In this document: positions 8,677 through 17,530 of the stretch, in pieces
Layout of the letters: the number at the start of each line of letters is the position of its first letter
How positions within the stretch are numbered: position 1 is the first letter of the stretch
Assembly (NCBI RefSeq): GCF_016734765.1
Contig: NZ_JAERQE010000015.1
Coordinates: forward strand, 53,325 to 117,324
From: Microvirga soli
GTDB lineage: Bacteria > Pseudomonadota > Alphaproteobacteria > Rhizobiales > Beijerinckiaceae
Reading direction: 5' to 3'
DNA: 64,000 bases
Notes under the pieces: model-generated
What the model was told of the DNA's origin: nothing
Database searches by the model: none
The model's input: the letters and a program-made list of their open reading frames with translations, nothing else
Program-made: the position numbers and the translations under genes

Positions 8677-9159
8677 TCAATCGCCTGTCAGCACATCGGT
8701 CGAGAGATTGAAGCGGTAGAAGACCTTGTTCATCCGCTCGGCCCCGAGGCGCTCGTAGAACGCCTGAGCGCCCGTGTTGGTGCCATCCGTGGTGAGGTCG
8801 ATGCGGGTCAGCCCCTGTGCCCGGGCATGGTCCGCCAGCCAGCGCATCAGCACTACTCCCACGGCCTGGCCCCTGGCCTGGCTCTCGACGAAGAGCTCCT
8901 TGATGAAGAGAAGCCCCGACAGCTTGAAGCCCGGCCGCAGGACGGCAAAGCAGGCAAGGCCGACCGGGCGACCGTCCCGATAGGCGAGGGCATAGCGGGT
9001 GCCCTCCTGTTCCCGCATCGAGCGCTCGACCATGGCCTGCGTGGGCTCGAGGGGCTGAGCCACCTCGGGGCCGCCATAATGCAGATCCAGGGCGCGGATC
9101 AGCGCCGCGATAGCGGCCGCGTCTTCAAGGGTGGCAAGGCGGACGACAGTCTCGGGCAT
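8677..9159 (-). CDS. GNAT family N-acetyltransferase
   Basis: 160 residues from the ATG at 9159 (MPETVVRLATLEDAAAIAALI, a typical GNAT opening). Motif A reads LFVESQARGQAVGVVLMRWL, a slightly degenerate acetyl-CoA pyrophosphate loop (the usual R/Q-x-x-G-x-G/A). The C-terminal ...TGAQAFYERLGAERMNKVFYRF is the classic GNAT end. In-frame sequence upstream of 9159 has no family match. Substrate unknown. Its start lies 96 nt from the divergent membrane-anchored gene at 9255. Confidence 0.85.
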   Translation of the reverse strand: MPETVVRLATLEDAAAIAALIRALDLHYGGPEVAQPLEPTQAMVERSMREQEGTRYALAYRDGRPVGLACFAVLRPGFKLSGLLFIKELFVESQARGQAVGVVLMRWLADHARAQGLTRIDLTTDGTNTGAQAFYERLGAERMNKVFYRFNLSTDVLTGD

Positions 9160-9173
9160 TGGGGCTCGGCGCT

Positions 9174-9189
9174 TTAAGCTTTGGTTTAC
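9174..9189 (+). promoter_or_regulatory. Near-consensus CtrA-type box
   Basis: TTAA-N7-TTTAC, one mismatch from the CtrA full site TTAA-N7-TTAAC, located in the divergent gap 66 nt before the ATG at 9255. Chance occurrence is possible. Confidence 0.3.
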
Positions 9190-9254
9190 CTTGCTTAGCA
9201 AAACCTTTCGAACCCTGGCCAGTGTCACGGTAGAACATGGTGATGACGTGATCC

Positions 9255-10070
9255 ATGGATTCGAGTGGTGGCGCGATGCCAAGGGCGGGATATGCCGAAT
9301 GGGACGAGGAGGATCTCGCCGACTGGGTCGACGAGCGCCCGGCCCGTCGCCTGAAGCGCAGGCGGTCGTCCTGGCTGCGGGTGATCCTGATGTCCCTCTG
9401 CAGCATCGGGGGCCTTGCCTATCTCGCCCTGCAGCTGGAACCGGCGCGCCGCCCAACTGAGCGCGCCAAGGAGGTGCCCTCCTCCGTCCTGGTCGCGCCT
9501 GCACCGTCCTGGAAACCGGCCCCCGCCTCCCCGGCTCTTTATGCCCTTGCGGGGGCCTCAGGGCCCGTCGCCATGGAGGCGCGCCAGCACACGAACGGCG
9601 CGCGGGAAGATACGCTGATCCTCGGCCGCTTCGGCGACTTCCGCTATGCCCAGGTGTCGCTCGTGCAGGGGCAGCCTGAGAGTGCGGGCAGTTTCTACAT
9701 CGACATCGTGCGCCGGGCCGCCCGCGCGGGCCTGGCCGTAGCGCATCAGGGCCAAGGCCGGACGGTGACGACGAAGTTCGGCACCCTGGAAGCTGCTCCC
9801 CTGACCCTGGCGGCCAAGGGCGAGCAGGCCTGTCAGGCCTTCCGCTTTTCCGATGGGGACGCCGATTTCAGCTTCCAGGGCTGGCTCTGCGGATCCTCCG
9901 CGCCCGACGACGCGCAGCTGGCCTGCTTCATCGACGGGATGAGTCTGGCCGGCGCCAGCAGCCCGTCGATGAAGGCCGTTTTTGCCCGCGCCGAGCGCGG
10001 CCGGACTGAAGCCTGCGGACCGGCTGCCCGCACGGCTTCCGTTGCCGTCAAGCCTCCGGCCCGACCGTAA
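9255..10070 (+). CDS. Membrane-anchored protein of unknown function
   Basis: 271 residues. An acidic and then Arg-rich cytoplasmic N-terminus (DEEDLADWVDERPARRLKRRR) is followed by one transmembrane helix at about residues 41-60 and a Pro/Ala linker. The C-terminal domain of about 170 residues is predicted periplasmic, with Cys in EQACQAF, GWLCGSS, LACFIDG and EACGP that could form disulfides. I do not recognise a characterised family; it resembles conserved hypothetical proteins of Methylobacteriaceae and related groups. An alternative ATG lies at 9276. The 3' end overlaps the convergent sulfite-oxidase-like gene by 23 nt. Confidence 0.75.
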   Translation: MDSSGGAMPRAGYAEWDEEDLADWVDERPARRLKRRRSSWLRVILMSLCSIGGLAYLALQLEPARRPTERAKEVPSSVLVAPAPSWKPAPASPALYALAGASGPVAMEARQHTNGAREDTLILGRFGDFRYAQVSLVQGQPESAGSFYIDIVRRAARAGLAVAHQGQGRTVTTKFGTLEAAPLTLAAKGEQACQAFRFSDGDADFSFQGWLCGSSAPDDAQLACFIDGMSLAGASSPSMKAVFARAERGRTEACGPAARTASVAVKPPARP

Positions 10071-11172
10071 CCGCCACCCGGTGCATGACGTTGCAGCCAT
10101 AGCCGTTCGGATTCCAGTTCGCGGCCCGGAAGGGCTGCGCCCGCCCTTTTGAGTCCGTGGCCCGGGCAAAGATCTCGTAGAAGCCGTCTCCGGACAGGGG
10201 CAGGGACATCTGCCAGCGCGTCCAGTCGTAGCGATTGCGCGGCGGCGTCATCGCGGCCTCGACCCAGGTCGCGCCACCATCGAGGGTCACCTCCACCCGC
10301 GCCACCGCGTCGTCTCCCGCCCAGGCCGCACCGCGAACGCTGAGCGCCCGCGTGCCCGCCGGATAGCGGACACCATCGGCCGGCGCCGTGACGATGCTGC
10401 GCACCGGCATCGTTTCGATGATGCGGGTCTCGACATTCTTGCTGTCCTCGCCCGGAGCCAGGGGGTGGACCGGCAGGCGATAGGACAGGCCCGTCATGCC
10501 CGGCCCGTCATGCTCCCGGTCGCGAACCCAGATGCGCTTGAGCCATTTCTGGCTGAGCGAACCGGGCCAGCCCGGCACGACGAGTCGCAGGGGACCGCCA
10601 TGAATGAAGGGCAGCGTCTCGCCGTTCATGGCCCAGACCAGAAGCGTGTGCTCTTCCAGGGCCTTGGCAATCGGTACACCGCGGGACATGGCCTGATGCT
10701 CGAAGCTTCCGGTCTTGTCGGGATCGGCGCCGAAATGGCCGGTGAAGAGAGCGCTGCTCTTCAGGCCTGCCTCGCGCAGCACGTCGCCCAACGATACGCC
10801 CGTCCATTCCGCGCAGCCGACGCCGCCATGGGTCCAGGGATTGCCTTCGGCTTTCGGCTCAAAGAAGGAGCGGCCATTGCCGCCGCATTCGAGCACCATG
10901 CGGAAGGTCTTGTGTGGGAAGCGGCTTTTCAGGTCGGCAAGCGTCAGGTGCAGCGGGCGCTCGACCTCACCGTCGATGGAAAAGGTCCAGCCGTCCGCAT
11001 CTGCCACGGGCTCCGGCAGCAGGCCGTTGTTGCGCACGAAGAAGCGCGCAACGGGCGTCGTCTCGTCGTCGAGAAACTCCTCGGGCGTCTCGGCCACGAG
11101 GGGCATATCGCCCAGAAGACTCAAGCCGTCCTTGCCTTCGAGGCCTTTTCGCCCCTCGCGCTTGTGCTGCAT
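10048..11172 (-). CDS. Sulfite oxidase-like molybdopterin oxidoreductase
   Basis: 374 residues. The SUOX-type molybdenum-cofactor domain contains FRMVLECGGNGRSFF with the Mo-ligating Cys and HGGPLRLVVPGW..KWLKRI, followed by the C-terminal Mo-co dimerisation domain (SVRGAAWAGDDAVARVEVTLDGG, then NPNGYGCNVMHRV). The family includes sulfite dehydrogenases (SorA/SorT) and SoxC-like proteins. No Tat or Sec signal is visible at the N-terminus (MQHKREGRKG), so export is doubtful. No cytochrome c partner gene is adjacent; the TSUP permease, often linked to sulfite/sulfonate use, is 22 kb away. Substrate therefore unproven. Confidence 0.87.
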   Translation of the reverse strand: MQHKREGRKGLEGKDGLSLLGDMPLVAETPEEFLDDETTPVARFFVRNNGLLPEPVADADGWTFSIDGEVERPLHLTLADLKSRFPHKTFRMVLECGGNGRSFFEPKAEGNPWTHGGVGCAEWTGVSLGDVLREAGLKSSALFTGHFGADPDKTGSFEHQAMSRGVPIAKALEEHTLLVWAMNGETLPFIHGGPLRLVVPGWPGSLSQKWLKRIWVRDREHDGPGMTGLSYRLPVHPLAPGEDSKNVETRIIETMPVRSIVTAPADGVRYPAGTRALSVRGAAWAGDDAVARVEVTLDGGATWVEAAMTPPRNRYDWTRWQMSLPLSGDGFYEIFARATDSKGRAQPFRAANWNPNGYGCNVMHRVAVTVGPEA

Positions 11173-11319
11173 CGCACGTTGTCCTTCTCACCTTGCAGTG
11201 AACGCCATGACTGAACGGAACCATTTTAACGATGGTCGGCTTGTTCTGACAGTATTCAAGCGTAACAACGCCGGCGCGCCGATTGCAGAGATTGGAGCGC
11301 CCCTTCTGGAGGTTTACTC

Positions 11320-11637
11320 ATGCGCCGCTTTGCCCTTCTGGGTCTGGCTTCCCTGGCTGCGCTCGCGACCATCCCGGTGGCGGACGCGCAGGCACAGGAC
11401 CGTCCCCTCGTTCTTCGCGTGCAGCCCCGCAGCTTCCTCGATCCCGGCCCCGTAGTCGAGCCGGGCTCGCTCAACCGCTACGTCACGGCACCGATGATCT
11501 CCTCAGTGGCGAACCCGCCTTGGGGTTACCAGCGCGACCGCTTCGGCGAAGGCTCCCTGCCCGATCCGATCGGCGGGCCGTTCGTGGGCGCGCGCAACCC
11601 GTTCTCGGACATCGATTCGACCGGATCGATTCGCTGA
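11320..11637 (+). CDS. Small exported protein of unknown function
   Basis: 105 residues with a clear Sec signal peptide (MRRFALLGLASLAALATI, cleavage near ADAQA-QD). The mature part of about 80 residues is rich in Pro, Gly and Asp (DPGPVVEPGSLNRY, GGPFVGARNPFSDID), probably extended, with no recognised domain. The start is supported by TGGAGG 7-8 nt upstream. It has its own terminator 8 nt downstream, so it is monocistronic. Similar short secreted proteins occur in Methylobacteriaceae; function unknown. Confidence 0.8.
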   Translation: MRRFALLGLASLAALATIPVADAQAQDRPLVLRVQPRSFLDPGPVVEPGSLNRYVTAPMISSVANPPWGYQRDRFGEGSLPDPIGGPFVGARNPFSDIDSTGSIR

Positions 11638-11645
11638 CCCCTGGC

Positions 11646-11675
11646 AAAAAGCCCCGGAGCGATCCGGGGCTTTTC
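11646..11675. terminator. Intrinsic terminator between the 105-aa gene and leuB
   Basis: AAAAAGCCCCGGA-GCGA-TCCGGGGCTTTT: a 9-bp GC-rich stem with an A-run on one side and T-run on the other, 5 nt from the leuB stop. It can serve both convergent genes. Confidence 0.9.
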
Positions 11676-11679
11676 ATTA

Positions 11680-12786
11680 TCAGGATTGAGCTTCGAGCTC
11701 CTTGACGATGGCATCGCCCACATCCTGCGTGCCCACCGCGTTCATGCCGGGGGCGGCGATGTCCTTGGTGCGGGTGCCGGAGGCCAGCACATTGGCGATG
11801 GCCCTGTCGAGACGATCCGCCTCGTCGAGAAGGCCGAAGGAATAGCGCAGCGCCATGCCGAAGGAGCCGATCATCGCGATCGGGTTGGCCAAGCCCCTGC
11901 CGGCGATGTCTGGCGCGGAGCCATGGACCGGCTCGTAGAGCGCCTTGCGCTGTCCGGTGGCCGGATCCTCGGCACCCAGCGATGCGGAGGGCAGCATGCC
12001 GAGCGAGCCTGTGAGCATGGCGGCGATATCCGACAGGATGTCGCCGAACAAATTGTCAGTGACGATCACGTCGAACTGCTTGGGATAGCGCACGAGCTGC
12101 ATGGCGCAGTTGTCGGCCAGCACATGCTCGAGCTCGACGTCGGAGAACTCCGCCTTGTGGATGCGGGTGACCACCTGGCGCCAGAACACGCCGGTCTTCA
12201 TCACGTTGAATTTTTCCGCCGACGAGACTTTGTTGCGGCGCTTCTTGGCGAGGTCGAAGGCGACCCGCGCGATGCGCTCGACTTCATGGGTATGATAGAT
12301 CTGCGTGTCGACCGCTCGCTGGGAGCCGTCCTCCAGGGTGACGATCTCCTTCGGCTCGCCAAAATAGACGCCGCCGGTGAGCTCGCGCACGATCATGATG
12401 TCGAGGCCTTCCACCACCTCGCGCTTGAGCGAGGAGGCGTCAGCCAGTGCCGGGTAGCAGATCGCCGGGCGAAGATTCGCGAAGAGGCCGAGATCCTTGC
12501 GCAGGCGCAGGAGGCCCGCCTCAGGGCGCACCGCATAAGGCACGCTGTCCCATTTCGCGCCGCCGACCGCGCCGAAGAGCACCGCGTCGGCTCCTTGAGC
12601 CAGCTTCATGGCGTCTTCGGAAATCGACGCTCCGTGGGCGTCATAGGCCGAACCGCCGACGAGATCGGTTTCGGTCTCAAAGCCGAGGCCGCGCTTGCGG
12701 AACCAGCTCACAATCTTCTCGACCTCGCGCATGACCTCGGGGCCGATGCCGTCACCGGGGAGAAGGAGAAGCTTGTGCGTTGCCAT
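11680..12786 (-). CDS. leuB: 3-isopropylmalate dehydrogenase
   Basis: 368 residues. Oxidatively decarboxylates 3-isopropylmalate to 4-methyl-2-oxopentanoate with NAD in leucine synthesis. [13 protein letters not shown] opens the protein. The substrate segment [16 protein letters not shown], the metal/NAD motif [20 protein letters not shown] and [18 protein letters not shown] are all intact, and length is normal. leuD (17.9 kb) and leuC (20.6 kb) lie upstream on the same strand with unrelated genes between, so the leu genes are dispersed rather than one operon. A family B repeat lies directly upstream of its start. Confidence 0.97.
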   Translation of the reverse strand: MATHKLLLLPGDGIGPEVMREVEKIVSWFRKRGLGFETETDLVGGSAYDAHGASISEDAMKLAQGADAVLFGAVGGAKWDSVPYAVRPEAGLLRLRKDLGLFANLRPAICYPALADASSLKREVVEGLDIMIVRELTGGVYFGEPKEIVTLEDGSQRAVDTQIYHTHEVERIARVAFDLAKKRRNKVSSAEKFNVMKTGVFWRQVVTRIHKAEFSDVELEHVLADNCAMQLVRYPKQFDVIVTDNLFGDILSDIAAMLTGSLGMLPSASLGAEDPATGQRKALYEPVHGSAPDIAGRGLANPIAMIGSFGMALRYSFGLLDEADRLDRAIANVLASGTRTKDIAAPGMNAVGTQDVGDAIVKELEAQS

Positions 12787-12814
12787 GATCGGTATCCTTG
12801 CTCGATTTTCGCTT

Positions 12815-12905
12815 CGTCGTCCCCGGGCTTGTGCCGGGGATCCACGTCTTGATGGCTCTGCGTTTCAGAAGACGTGGATGGCCGGAACAAGTCCGGCCAT
12901 GACGG
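12815..12905 (+). repeat. Dispersed palindromic repeat, family B copy 1
   Basis: About 90 bp, from CGTCGTCCCCGGGCTTGTGC to CCGGCCATGACG, able to fold as paired arms (ATCCACGTCTT / AGACGTGGAT and GCCGGAACAAGTCCGGC). The right arm is identical over about 34 nt to the copy ending at 42814. It is in the leuB leader. Confidence 0.8.
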
Positions 12906-12957
12906 GAGGGTTTAGGCGCGCGACCCTTGCCTTGGCAAGCATTCATCGCGTTGGTCG

Positions 12958-13347
12958 TTAGGCGGAGGCTTTCAAAGCCGTCACCTCGATCTCGATTTTC
13001 ATCTCGGGCAGGAAAAGCGATTTGACGACCAGAAAGGATGTTGCCGGACGGATATCGCGAAGGACCTCCCCACAGATTGCAAGAATGGCCTCAGCATCGT
13101 CCGTCTCGGTCGCATAATAGGTCACGCGGACAAGATCCTTGAGGCTCGATCCCGCCTCATTGAGGAAACGCTCGATCGTCCGCCAGCAGTTGCGCGTCTG
13201 CTGCGCCACGTCGTCCGGGATCTGCATGGTGTCATAATCATAACCGGTCGTGCCGGCCATGAAGACCCAAGGATCCTGCACAACCGCGCGAGAATACCCG
13301 TAAGCCTTCTCCATGGGAGAACCGGAGGAAAGAAGCTGGCGCGTCAT
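12958..13347 (-). CDS. RidA (YjgF/UK114) family protein
   Basis: 129 residues from the ATG at 13347, which has a strong AGGAG 8 nt upstream; in-frame sequence before it is not family-like. The trimeric chorismate-mutase-like fold is suggested by QDPWVFMAGTTGYDYD, LVRVTYYATETDDAEAIL and PATSFLVVKSLFLPEMKIEIEVTA. In RidA an Arg about 25 residues from the end is the catalytic imine-binding residue; here RPATSFLVV supplies that Arg. Likely hydrolyses reactive enamines/imines such as 2-aminoacrylate. The PLP dehydratase at 4 kb could be a source, but linkage is not shown. It lies downstream of the kinase gene on the same strand. Confidence 0.88.
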   Translation of the reverse strand: MTRQLLSSGSPMEKAYGYSRAVVQDPWVFMAGTTGYDYDTMQIPDDVAQQTRNCWRTIERFLNEAGSSLKDLVRVTYYATETDDAEAILAICGEVLRDIRPATSFLVVKSLFLPEMKIEIEVTALKASA

Positions 13348-13433
13348 GAAAGATCTCCTGATGTCGTGGCAAGCGTAGCAATGGGCTTCCGTAGCCTGCA
13401 ATCCTCTGCAGTCCACGCGGAAAGAAAGGCCGG

Positions 13434-14843
13434 TCAGCCGTTCTCTGCGCGTCTGTCCTTCGGCGTTCGCACCACCGTGACCGAGCAGGGTGCCTCCGCC
13501 ACCACCTGCGATGAGACGCTGCCCAGGTAGCGCCTGAGCGCCGAGGAGGCCCGCGCGCCGATCACGATGTGGTCGACGTTGTTATGACGGGCGTAGTCGA
13601 CGAGCGCTGCCGCCGGGTCGGGGGCCTCCAGCACGCTGTAGGAGATCCGCTCCGTCGGAACTCCCAGGGACGCGCCCCAGTGCTTGAGCTGGACGAGGCG
13701 CTGGACGTGGAGGCTGTTTCCCTCCGCATCCTCCAGGATGTCGACGGCGATGCGCGAGGTTTTCAGAATATTGACGCAGGCGATGCGCGCCTCGGTCTCG
13801 AGCGACAGGACACGCTGCACCATCAGGCGCAACGATTCCGCCAGATCCTCACTGCCCGGTGAGAGATCCACTGCGGCGAGCACGATGGGCGCGCGGGAGA
13901 GATGGCCGGTGATGTTGGGCATCTCCAGCGGCTGCGCCTTACGCGCCTTGAGCCAGCGCCGGAAGGTCTTCATTCCGCTGTCCCGGGCCAACCGCTCGGC
14001 GCGCTCGGTGAGCTTCACCTGGTCGGGGTTGTCCAGGTCCAGCGCCAGCTGGGCGGCCGTCGCGTAGCGGTCCTGCGGGTCGACCTCGAGGCAGCGCAGG
14101 ATGATCTCCTGCAGCCAGGGCGGGCATCCGGGGGCGAGCGCCCGCGGCGGCACGGGATCGCGCCACAGGCGCTTGCGGATCTGGCCGCCGCGCGGAGTAC
14201 CGAAGGGGCGCTCGCCCGTGACGAAGAAATACAGCATCACGCCGAGCGCGAAGAGGTCGCTGCGCGGGTCGGCCCGATCCTGAAGCACCTGCTCGGGCGC
14301 CATGTAGGGCGTGGTGCCGAAGGGCTCGCGGAACTCCTCGGCGAGAAGATCGGGCAATTGCTCGTGCCGGGCGAAGCCATAATCGATGAGCACGACCTCG
14401 CCGGTCTCGCGGATCATCACGTTGCTCGGCTTGATATCGAGATGGATGACCTTCTGCAGATGCAGGTCGTGCAGGGCATGGGCCACCTTCGCCCCCATAG
14501 TGACCACCTCCTCCCACGGCAACGGCACCTCGTCGAGGCGGCTTTTGAGGGACTCGCCCGGAATTCGCTCCATGACGATGTAGGGCATGGGATCGAGCGG
14601 CCCGGCAGTGACGAAGCGCGGCACATGCGGGCCGGTGAGGCGTGGCATGATCATCTGCTCGGTCTCGAAACAGACGATGGGCAGGGGATCGTCGCTGTCG
14701 AGGAGCAGCGGGAACTTCATGACCAGCGGCGTCGGATCGTCTTCTCGGGTCACGGTCCAGAGCAGCGCCATGCCGCCGGTGCTCACGTGCTCCTGCAAGG
14801 TGAAGCCATCGATCACCATGCCGGGCTCAAGACGCCAGCGCAT
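13434..14843 (-). CDS. Ser/Thr protein kinase fused to a universal stress (UspA) domain
   Basis: 469 residues, no membrane helix. Kinase domain about 10-275: ATP-site Lys43 (VMKF), catalytic Asp136 in HLDIKPSN (HLD in place of HRD), metal Asp154 in DYG (replacing DFG), then FGTTPYMAPEQ and DLFALGVMLYFFVTGERPF. The glycine loop VSTGGMALLW is shortened but plausible. After a basic linker, residues about 320-462 form a UspA domain with the ATP-loop pattern IGARASSALRRYLGSVSSQV and ending CSVTVVRTP. Kinase-Usp fusions suggest stress- or nucleotide-linked phosphorylation (inference). The metallophosphoesterase gene ends 3 nt before this start, so the two are co-transcribed. Confidence 0.9.
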   Translation of the reverse strand: MRWRLEPGMVIDGFTLQEHVSTGGMALLWTVTREDDPTPLVMKFPLLLDSDDPLPIVCFETEQMIMPRLTGPHVPRFVTAGPLDPMPYIVMERIPGESLKSRLDEVPLPWEEVVTMGAKVAHALHDLHLQKVIHLDIKPSNVMIRETGEVVLIDYGFARHEQLPDLLAEEFREPFGTTPYMAPEQVLQDRADPRSDLFALGVMLYFFVTGERPFGTPRGGQIRKRLWRDPVPPRALAPGCPPWLQEIILRCLEVDPQDRYATAAQLALDLDNPDQVKLTERAERLARDSGMKTFRRWLKARKAQPLEMPNITGHLSRAPIVLAAVDLSPGSEDLAESLRLMVQRVLSLETEARIACVNILKTSRIAVDILEDAEGNSLHVQRLVQLKHWGASLGVPTERISYSVLEAPDPAAALVDYARHNNVDHIVIGARASSALRRYLGSVSSQVVAEAPCSVTVVRTPKDRRAENG

Positions 14844-14846
14844 GCG

Positions 14847-15587
14847 TCAGCGGCCCTGTTCGAGACGCAACGCGAGCTTTTCAGGCAAGCCTGCCTCCCG
14901 CACCTTTTGCGCAGCGGTGGCCGTGTCATAAGGCACGCGCAGGTAGCGCAGGGTCTGGCGCGCCGTGTCGAAGACGGCGTAATTCGCCGCCGCTACCCCG
15001 TCCCGCGGCTGCCCGACGGCCCCGATGACCGCAAGCCAAGTGCGGGTCGGCAGAAGCGGAATGTCGTTGTTCGCCACCGGCGAGAAGGTGCCCACCTTCG
15101 CGGTGGTGCTCATGTGATAGAGCATGGGCACATGCACATGGCCGCAGAAGGTGACGTGCGCCTCAACCCGGGAAAAATGGCGGATCGCCTCCATGGGCCC
15201 GTCCATGTAGTCCCAGTTGCGCGGGGCATAGCCGTTGGCATGAACGTAGAGGACGTTTCCTTCCTCATGGATCAGCGGAAGATCGGCCAGGAACCGGCAC
15301 TGCTCGGGTCCGAGCTGGCCGCGCGTCCAGCGGATCGCCTCGCGGGCCGTGCTGTTCATATCCTCGTCGGATCCGTCGATGGCCGCATCGTGATTGCCCA
15401 GCAGCGCGATGGCGCCCTGGTCCACCAGCGTCCTGATCGTGTCGACCACCCAGGCCGGATCGGCACCATAGCCCACATAATCGCCGAGGAAGACGAAGCG
15501 GTCGACCTTGAGCAGGCGCGCATGAGCGAGGCAGGCGGAGAGCGCCTCGCGGTTGCCGTGGATGTCGGTGAGGATGGCGATGAGCAT
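14847..15587 (-). CDS. Metallophosphoesterase (calcineurin-like)
   Basis: 246 residues. Metal motifs in order: DIHGN (Asp8, His10), GDYVGYG (Asp36), GNHD (residues 64-67), then CGHVHVPM near 165, giving a complete two-metal site. The closest type is the cytosolic YfcE/PrpE-like group of phosphoesterases. The first gene of a pair with the kinase-UspA gene, with 3 nt between them, so it could reverse the kinase's phosphorylation; that is inference from position only. Alternative substrates are nucleotides or small phosphodiesters. Confidence 0.88.
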   Translation of the reverse strand: MLIAILTDIHGNREALSACLAHARLLKVDRFVFLGDYVGYGADPAWVVDTIRTLVDQGAIALLGNHDAAIDGSDEDMNSTAREAIRWTRGQLGPEQCRFLADLPLIHEEGNVLYVHANGYAPRNWDYMDGPMEAIRHFSRVEAHVTFCGHVHVPMLYHMSTTAKVGTFSPVANNDIPLLPTRTWLAVIGAVGQPRDGVAAANYAVFDTARQTLRYLRVPYDTATAAQKVREAGLPEKLALRLEQGR

Positions 15588-15674
15588 GGGAGCAGTTCAA
15601 CTCCAAATGCCCCAGGGCCGCAACTGGCGAATGGCTGGCAGGCGATGAAGCGGACGAAGTGCGACGACGTCGGC

Positions 15675-16154
15675 CTAACGAAGGGACGGGCAGGACTTGC
15701 GGAAGGCGGTAAAGACCCGATGGGCCTGACGGTCGAGGGGCATGACAATGGAATGGCCTGGAACGCTGGCTTTCAGTGTTCGACCTTTCGAGAACAGCTG
15801 CAAAAGATGTTTGGGCTCTTGCAGAACCCCAGAAATCTGAAGATCGCCGAAACGGTCTCGAGATGCCTTTGCCATCAGCCTTGTGTGTGCCCCGTCACTT
15901 GCGAGGGTCACCGTGAGCGCATCGCCCTCTTTCATGTTCGACGTCGAAAGATCAGGGATCACCGTGATCCGGCCGCTCTTCCGAGCGCAATAGATCCACA
16001 GCAACCCAACATCGCTCTCGGGAACGGCATAGGCGATGAATGCCTGTTCCTTGTCCGCATACTTGCTCCAGGCCGGTTGATCAGTCTGGACATCCGCCCC
16101 CTGCGCGGCAGTAATCCTGAGAAATATGGCGGCAAGACAAAGGGGGACTCTCAC
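15675..16154 (-). CDS. Exported protein of unknown function
   Basis: 159 residues from a GTG at 16154, with a short signal peptide (MRVPLCLAAIFLRITAAQGA). The mature domain of about 140 residues has one Cys pair candidate (IYCARKSG and the C-terminal RKSCPSLR), an arrangement seen in small periplasmic proteins of Rhizobiales. It is vaguely like invasion-associated-locus-B proteins, but I cannot place it in that family with confidence. Lies upstream of the phosphoesterase gene on the same strand with an 87-nt gap. Lower GC at third positions than its neighbours. Confidence 0.65.
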   Translation of the reverse strand: MRVPLCLAAIFLRITAAQGADVQTDQPAWSKYADKEQAFIAYAVPESDVGLLWIYCARKSGRITVIPDLSTSNMKEGDALTVTLASDGAHTRLMAKASRDRFGDLQISGVLQEPKHLLQLFSKGRTLKASVPGHSIVMPLDRQAHRVFTAFRKSCPSLR

Positions 16155-16258
16155 AGCTGCCTCCGAACGCGAAGTTATTCGAACTCAATAACATCACGTT
16201 CGGGGACGAGGTTCTGTGCGCAGTCTCACGAACCACACACAAGGATGATGCAGTCAGG

Positions 16259-17449
16259 TCAGCCACGCAGCGCCTGCAGGACTTTGCCGCCGGGGCGGCC
16301 ACGGGGCTCGAGGCCGATGCGGCGCTCCACGTCCTTGATCGCCTCGCGGGTCTTGGAGCCGATCTTGCCGTCCGGCTCGCCCACATCGTAGCCGCGGGCG
16401 GTGAGCAGGGTTTGCAGCTCACGGCGCTGGGCGCGCGACAGCGGCGGATCATCGGTGGGCCAAGCGGTCTGGATGCCGGGCAGGCCTTTTAGCCGGTCGC
16501 CGAGGAGCGCGATGGCGAGCCCGTAGGACTCGGCGGCGTTGTATGAGTAGACCGCGTCGAAGTTCTTGGTCACGATGAAGGCCGGGCCGTTCACGCCCGC
16601 CGGGATGAGAATGCCGGCGGCGTAACTGCCCTCAAGCGGCCGTCCGTCGACGCGGCGCACGCCCATGGCGGCCCAGGTGGCGAGCGGCTTCTTGTTCTTG
16701 CGCCCGGCCAGGCCGGAATTGAAGTTCTGCGGCAGGCGCACCTCGTAGCCCCAGGGCAGGCCGTTCACCCAGCCGGCTTTCTTCAGGAAGTTGGCCGTGG
16801 AGTGAACTGCATCCGGCACGGAGTTCATGATGTCGCGCCGCCCGTCGCCATCACCGTCCACTGCGAGGCGCTGGAACGTGGAGGGCATGAACTGGGTGTG
16901 GCCGAAGGCGCCGGCCCAGGAGCCGCGCAAGTTGGCCGGGTTGATGTCCCCGTCCTGCACGATCTTGAGCGTCGCCATCAGCTCGCCCTTGAAATACTCG
17001 TTGCGGCGGGGCGCATAGCACACAAGGGTCGAGAGCGACTGCACGAGGGGCCGCCCGCCGATATCCTTGCCGAAATTCGATTCGACGCCCCAGACGCCCG
17101 CGATGGCATAGCGGTCGACGCCGAAGCGCGCCTCTGCGGCAGCAAGGGCGCGGCCCGATTGCTGCATGGCGGCGCGGCCGTCCTGCACCCGCTCGTCGTC
17201 CACGAGGGCCGAGAGATAGTCCCAGATCGCCGTCTTGAACTCGGGCTGGTTGCTCATGAGGTCGAGGATCGTCAGATCCGGCGTAATGCCGCGGGTTGCA
17301 GCATCGAATGCCTGACCGGAGATTCCTTTAGCGGCAGCCTGGGATTTCAGGCCGGCAAGGCAGGAGCCGAAATCGGCCTGGGCCGCAGCCGGCGAGGCAA
17401 GGCCGAGGCCTGCGAAAACGAGGAGAGCGGGGGCAAGAAGCTTTTTCAT
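16259..17449 (-). CDS. Lytic murein transglycosylase (MltB type) with peptidoglycan-binding domain
   Basis: 396 residues from the ATG at 17449 (MKKLLAPALLVFAGLGLA, signal peptide cleaved near AAAQA). The MltB-like catalytic domain has Glu123 in GVWGVESNFG, then FGHTQFMPSTFQRLAVDGDGDGR and NSVPDAVHSTANFLKKAGW. The C-terminal 65 residues form a peptidoglycan-binding type 1 module (LQTLLTARGYDVGEPDGKIGSKTREAIKDVE). Cleaves the MurNAc-GlcNAc bond to 1,6-anhydroMurNAc in the periplasm. No lipobox Cys at the cleavage site, so soluble rather than lipid-anchored. Appears to be monocistronic. Confidence 0.92.
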   Translation of the reverse strand: MKKLLAPALLVFAGLGLASPAAAQADFGSCLAGLKSQAAAKGISGQAFDAATRGITPDLTILDLMSNQPEFKTAIWDYLSALVDDERVQDGRAAMQQSGRALAAAEARFGVDRYAIAGVWGVESNFGKDIGGRPLVQSLSTLVCYAPRRNEYFKGELMATLKIVQDGDINPANLRGSWAGAFGHTQFMPSTFQRLAVDGDGDGRRDIMNSVPDAVHSTANFLKKAGWVNGLPWGYEVRLPQNFNSGLAGRKNKKPLATWAAMGVRRVDGRPLEGSYAAGILIPAGVNGPAFIVTKNFDAVYSYNAAESYGLAIALLGDRLKGLPGIQTAWPTDDPPLSRAQRRELQTLLTARGYDVGEPDGKIGSKTREAIKDVERRIGLEPRGRPGGKVLQALRG

Positions 17450-17530
17450 GCCGGGCAGATTGCAGGGAATTTGGTTAATCTTGTGAAAACGGGGCCGCAC
17501 CTCACGCTTTCGTCATGACAGGGCCTCGGC

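Noticed and set aside
13902..16391. An 829-codon open frame on the plus strand over the kinase, phosphoesterase and exported-protein genes
   Set aside because: It is antisense to three genes with clear family motifs; no domain of its own.
17468..17486. TTTT-N7-TTAAC as a CtrA site upstream of the lytic transglycosylase
   Set aside because: Two mismatches in one half; not distinguishable from chance.
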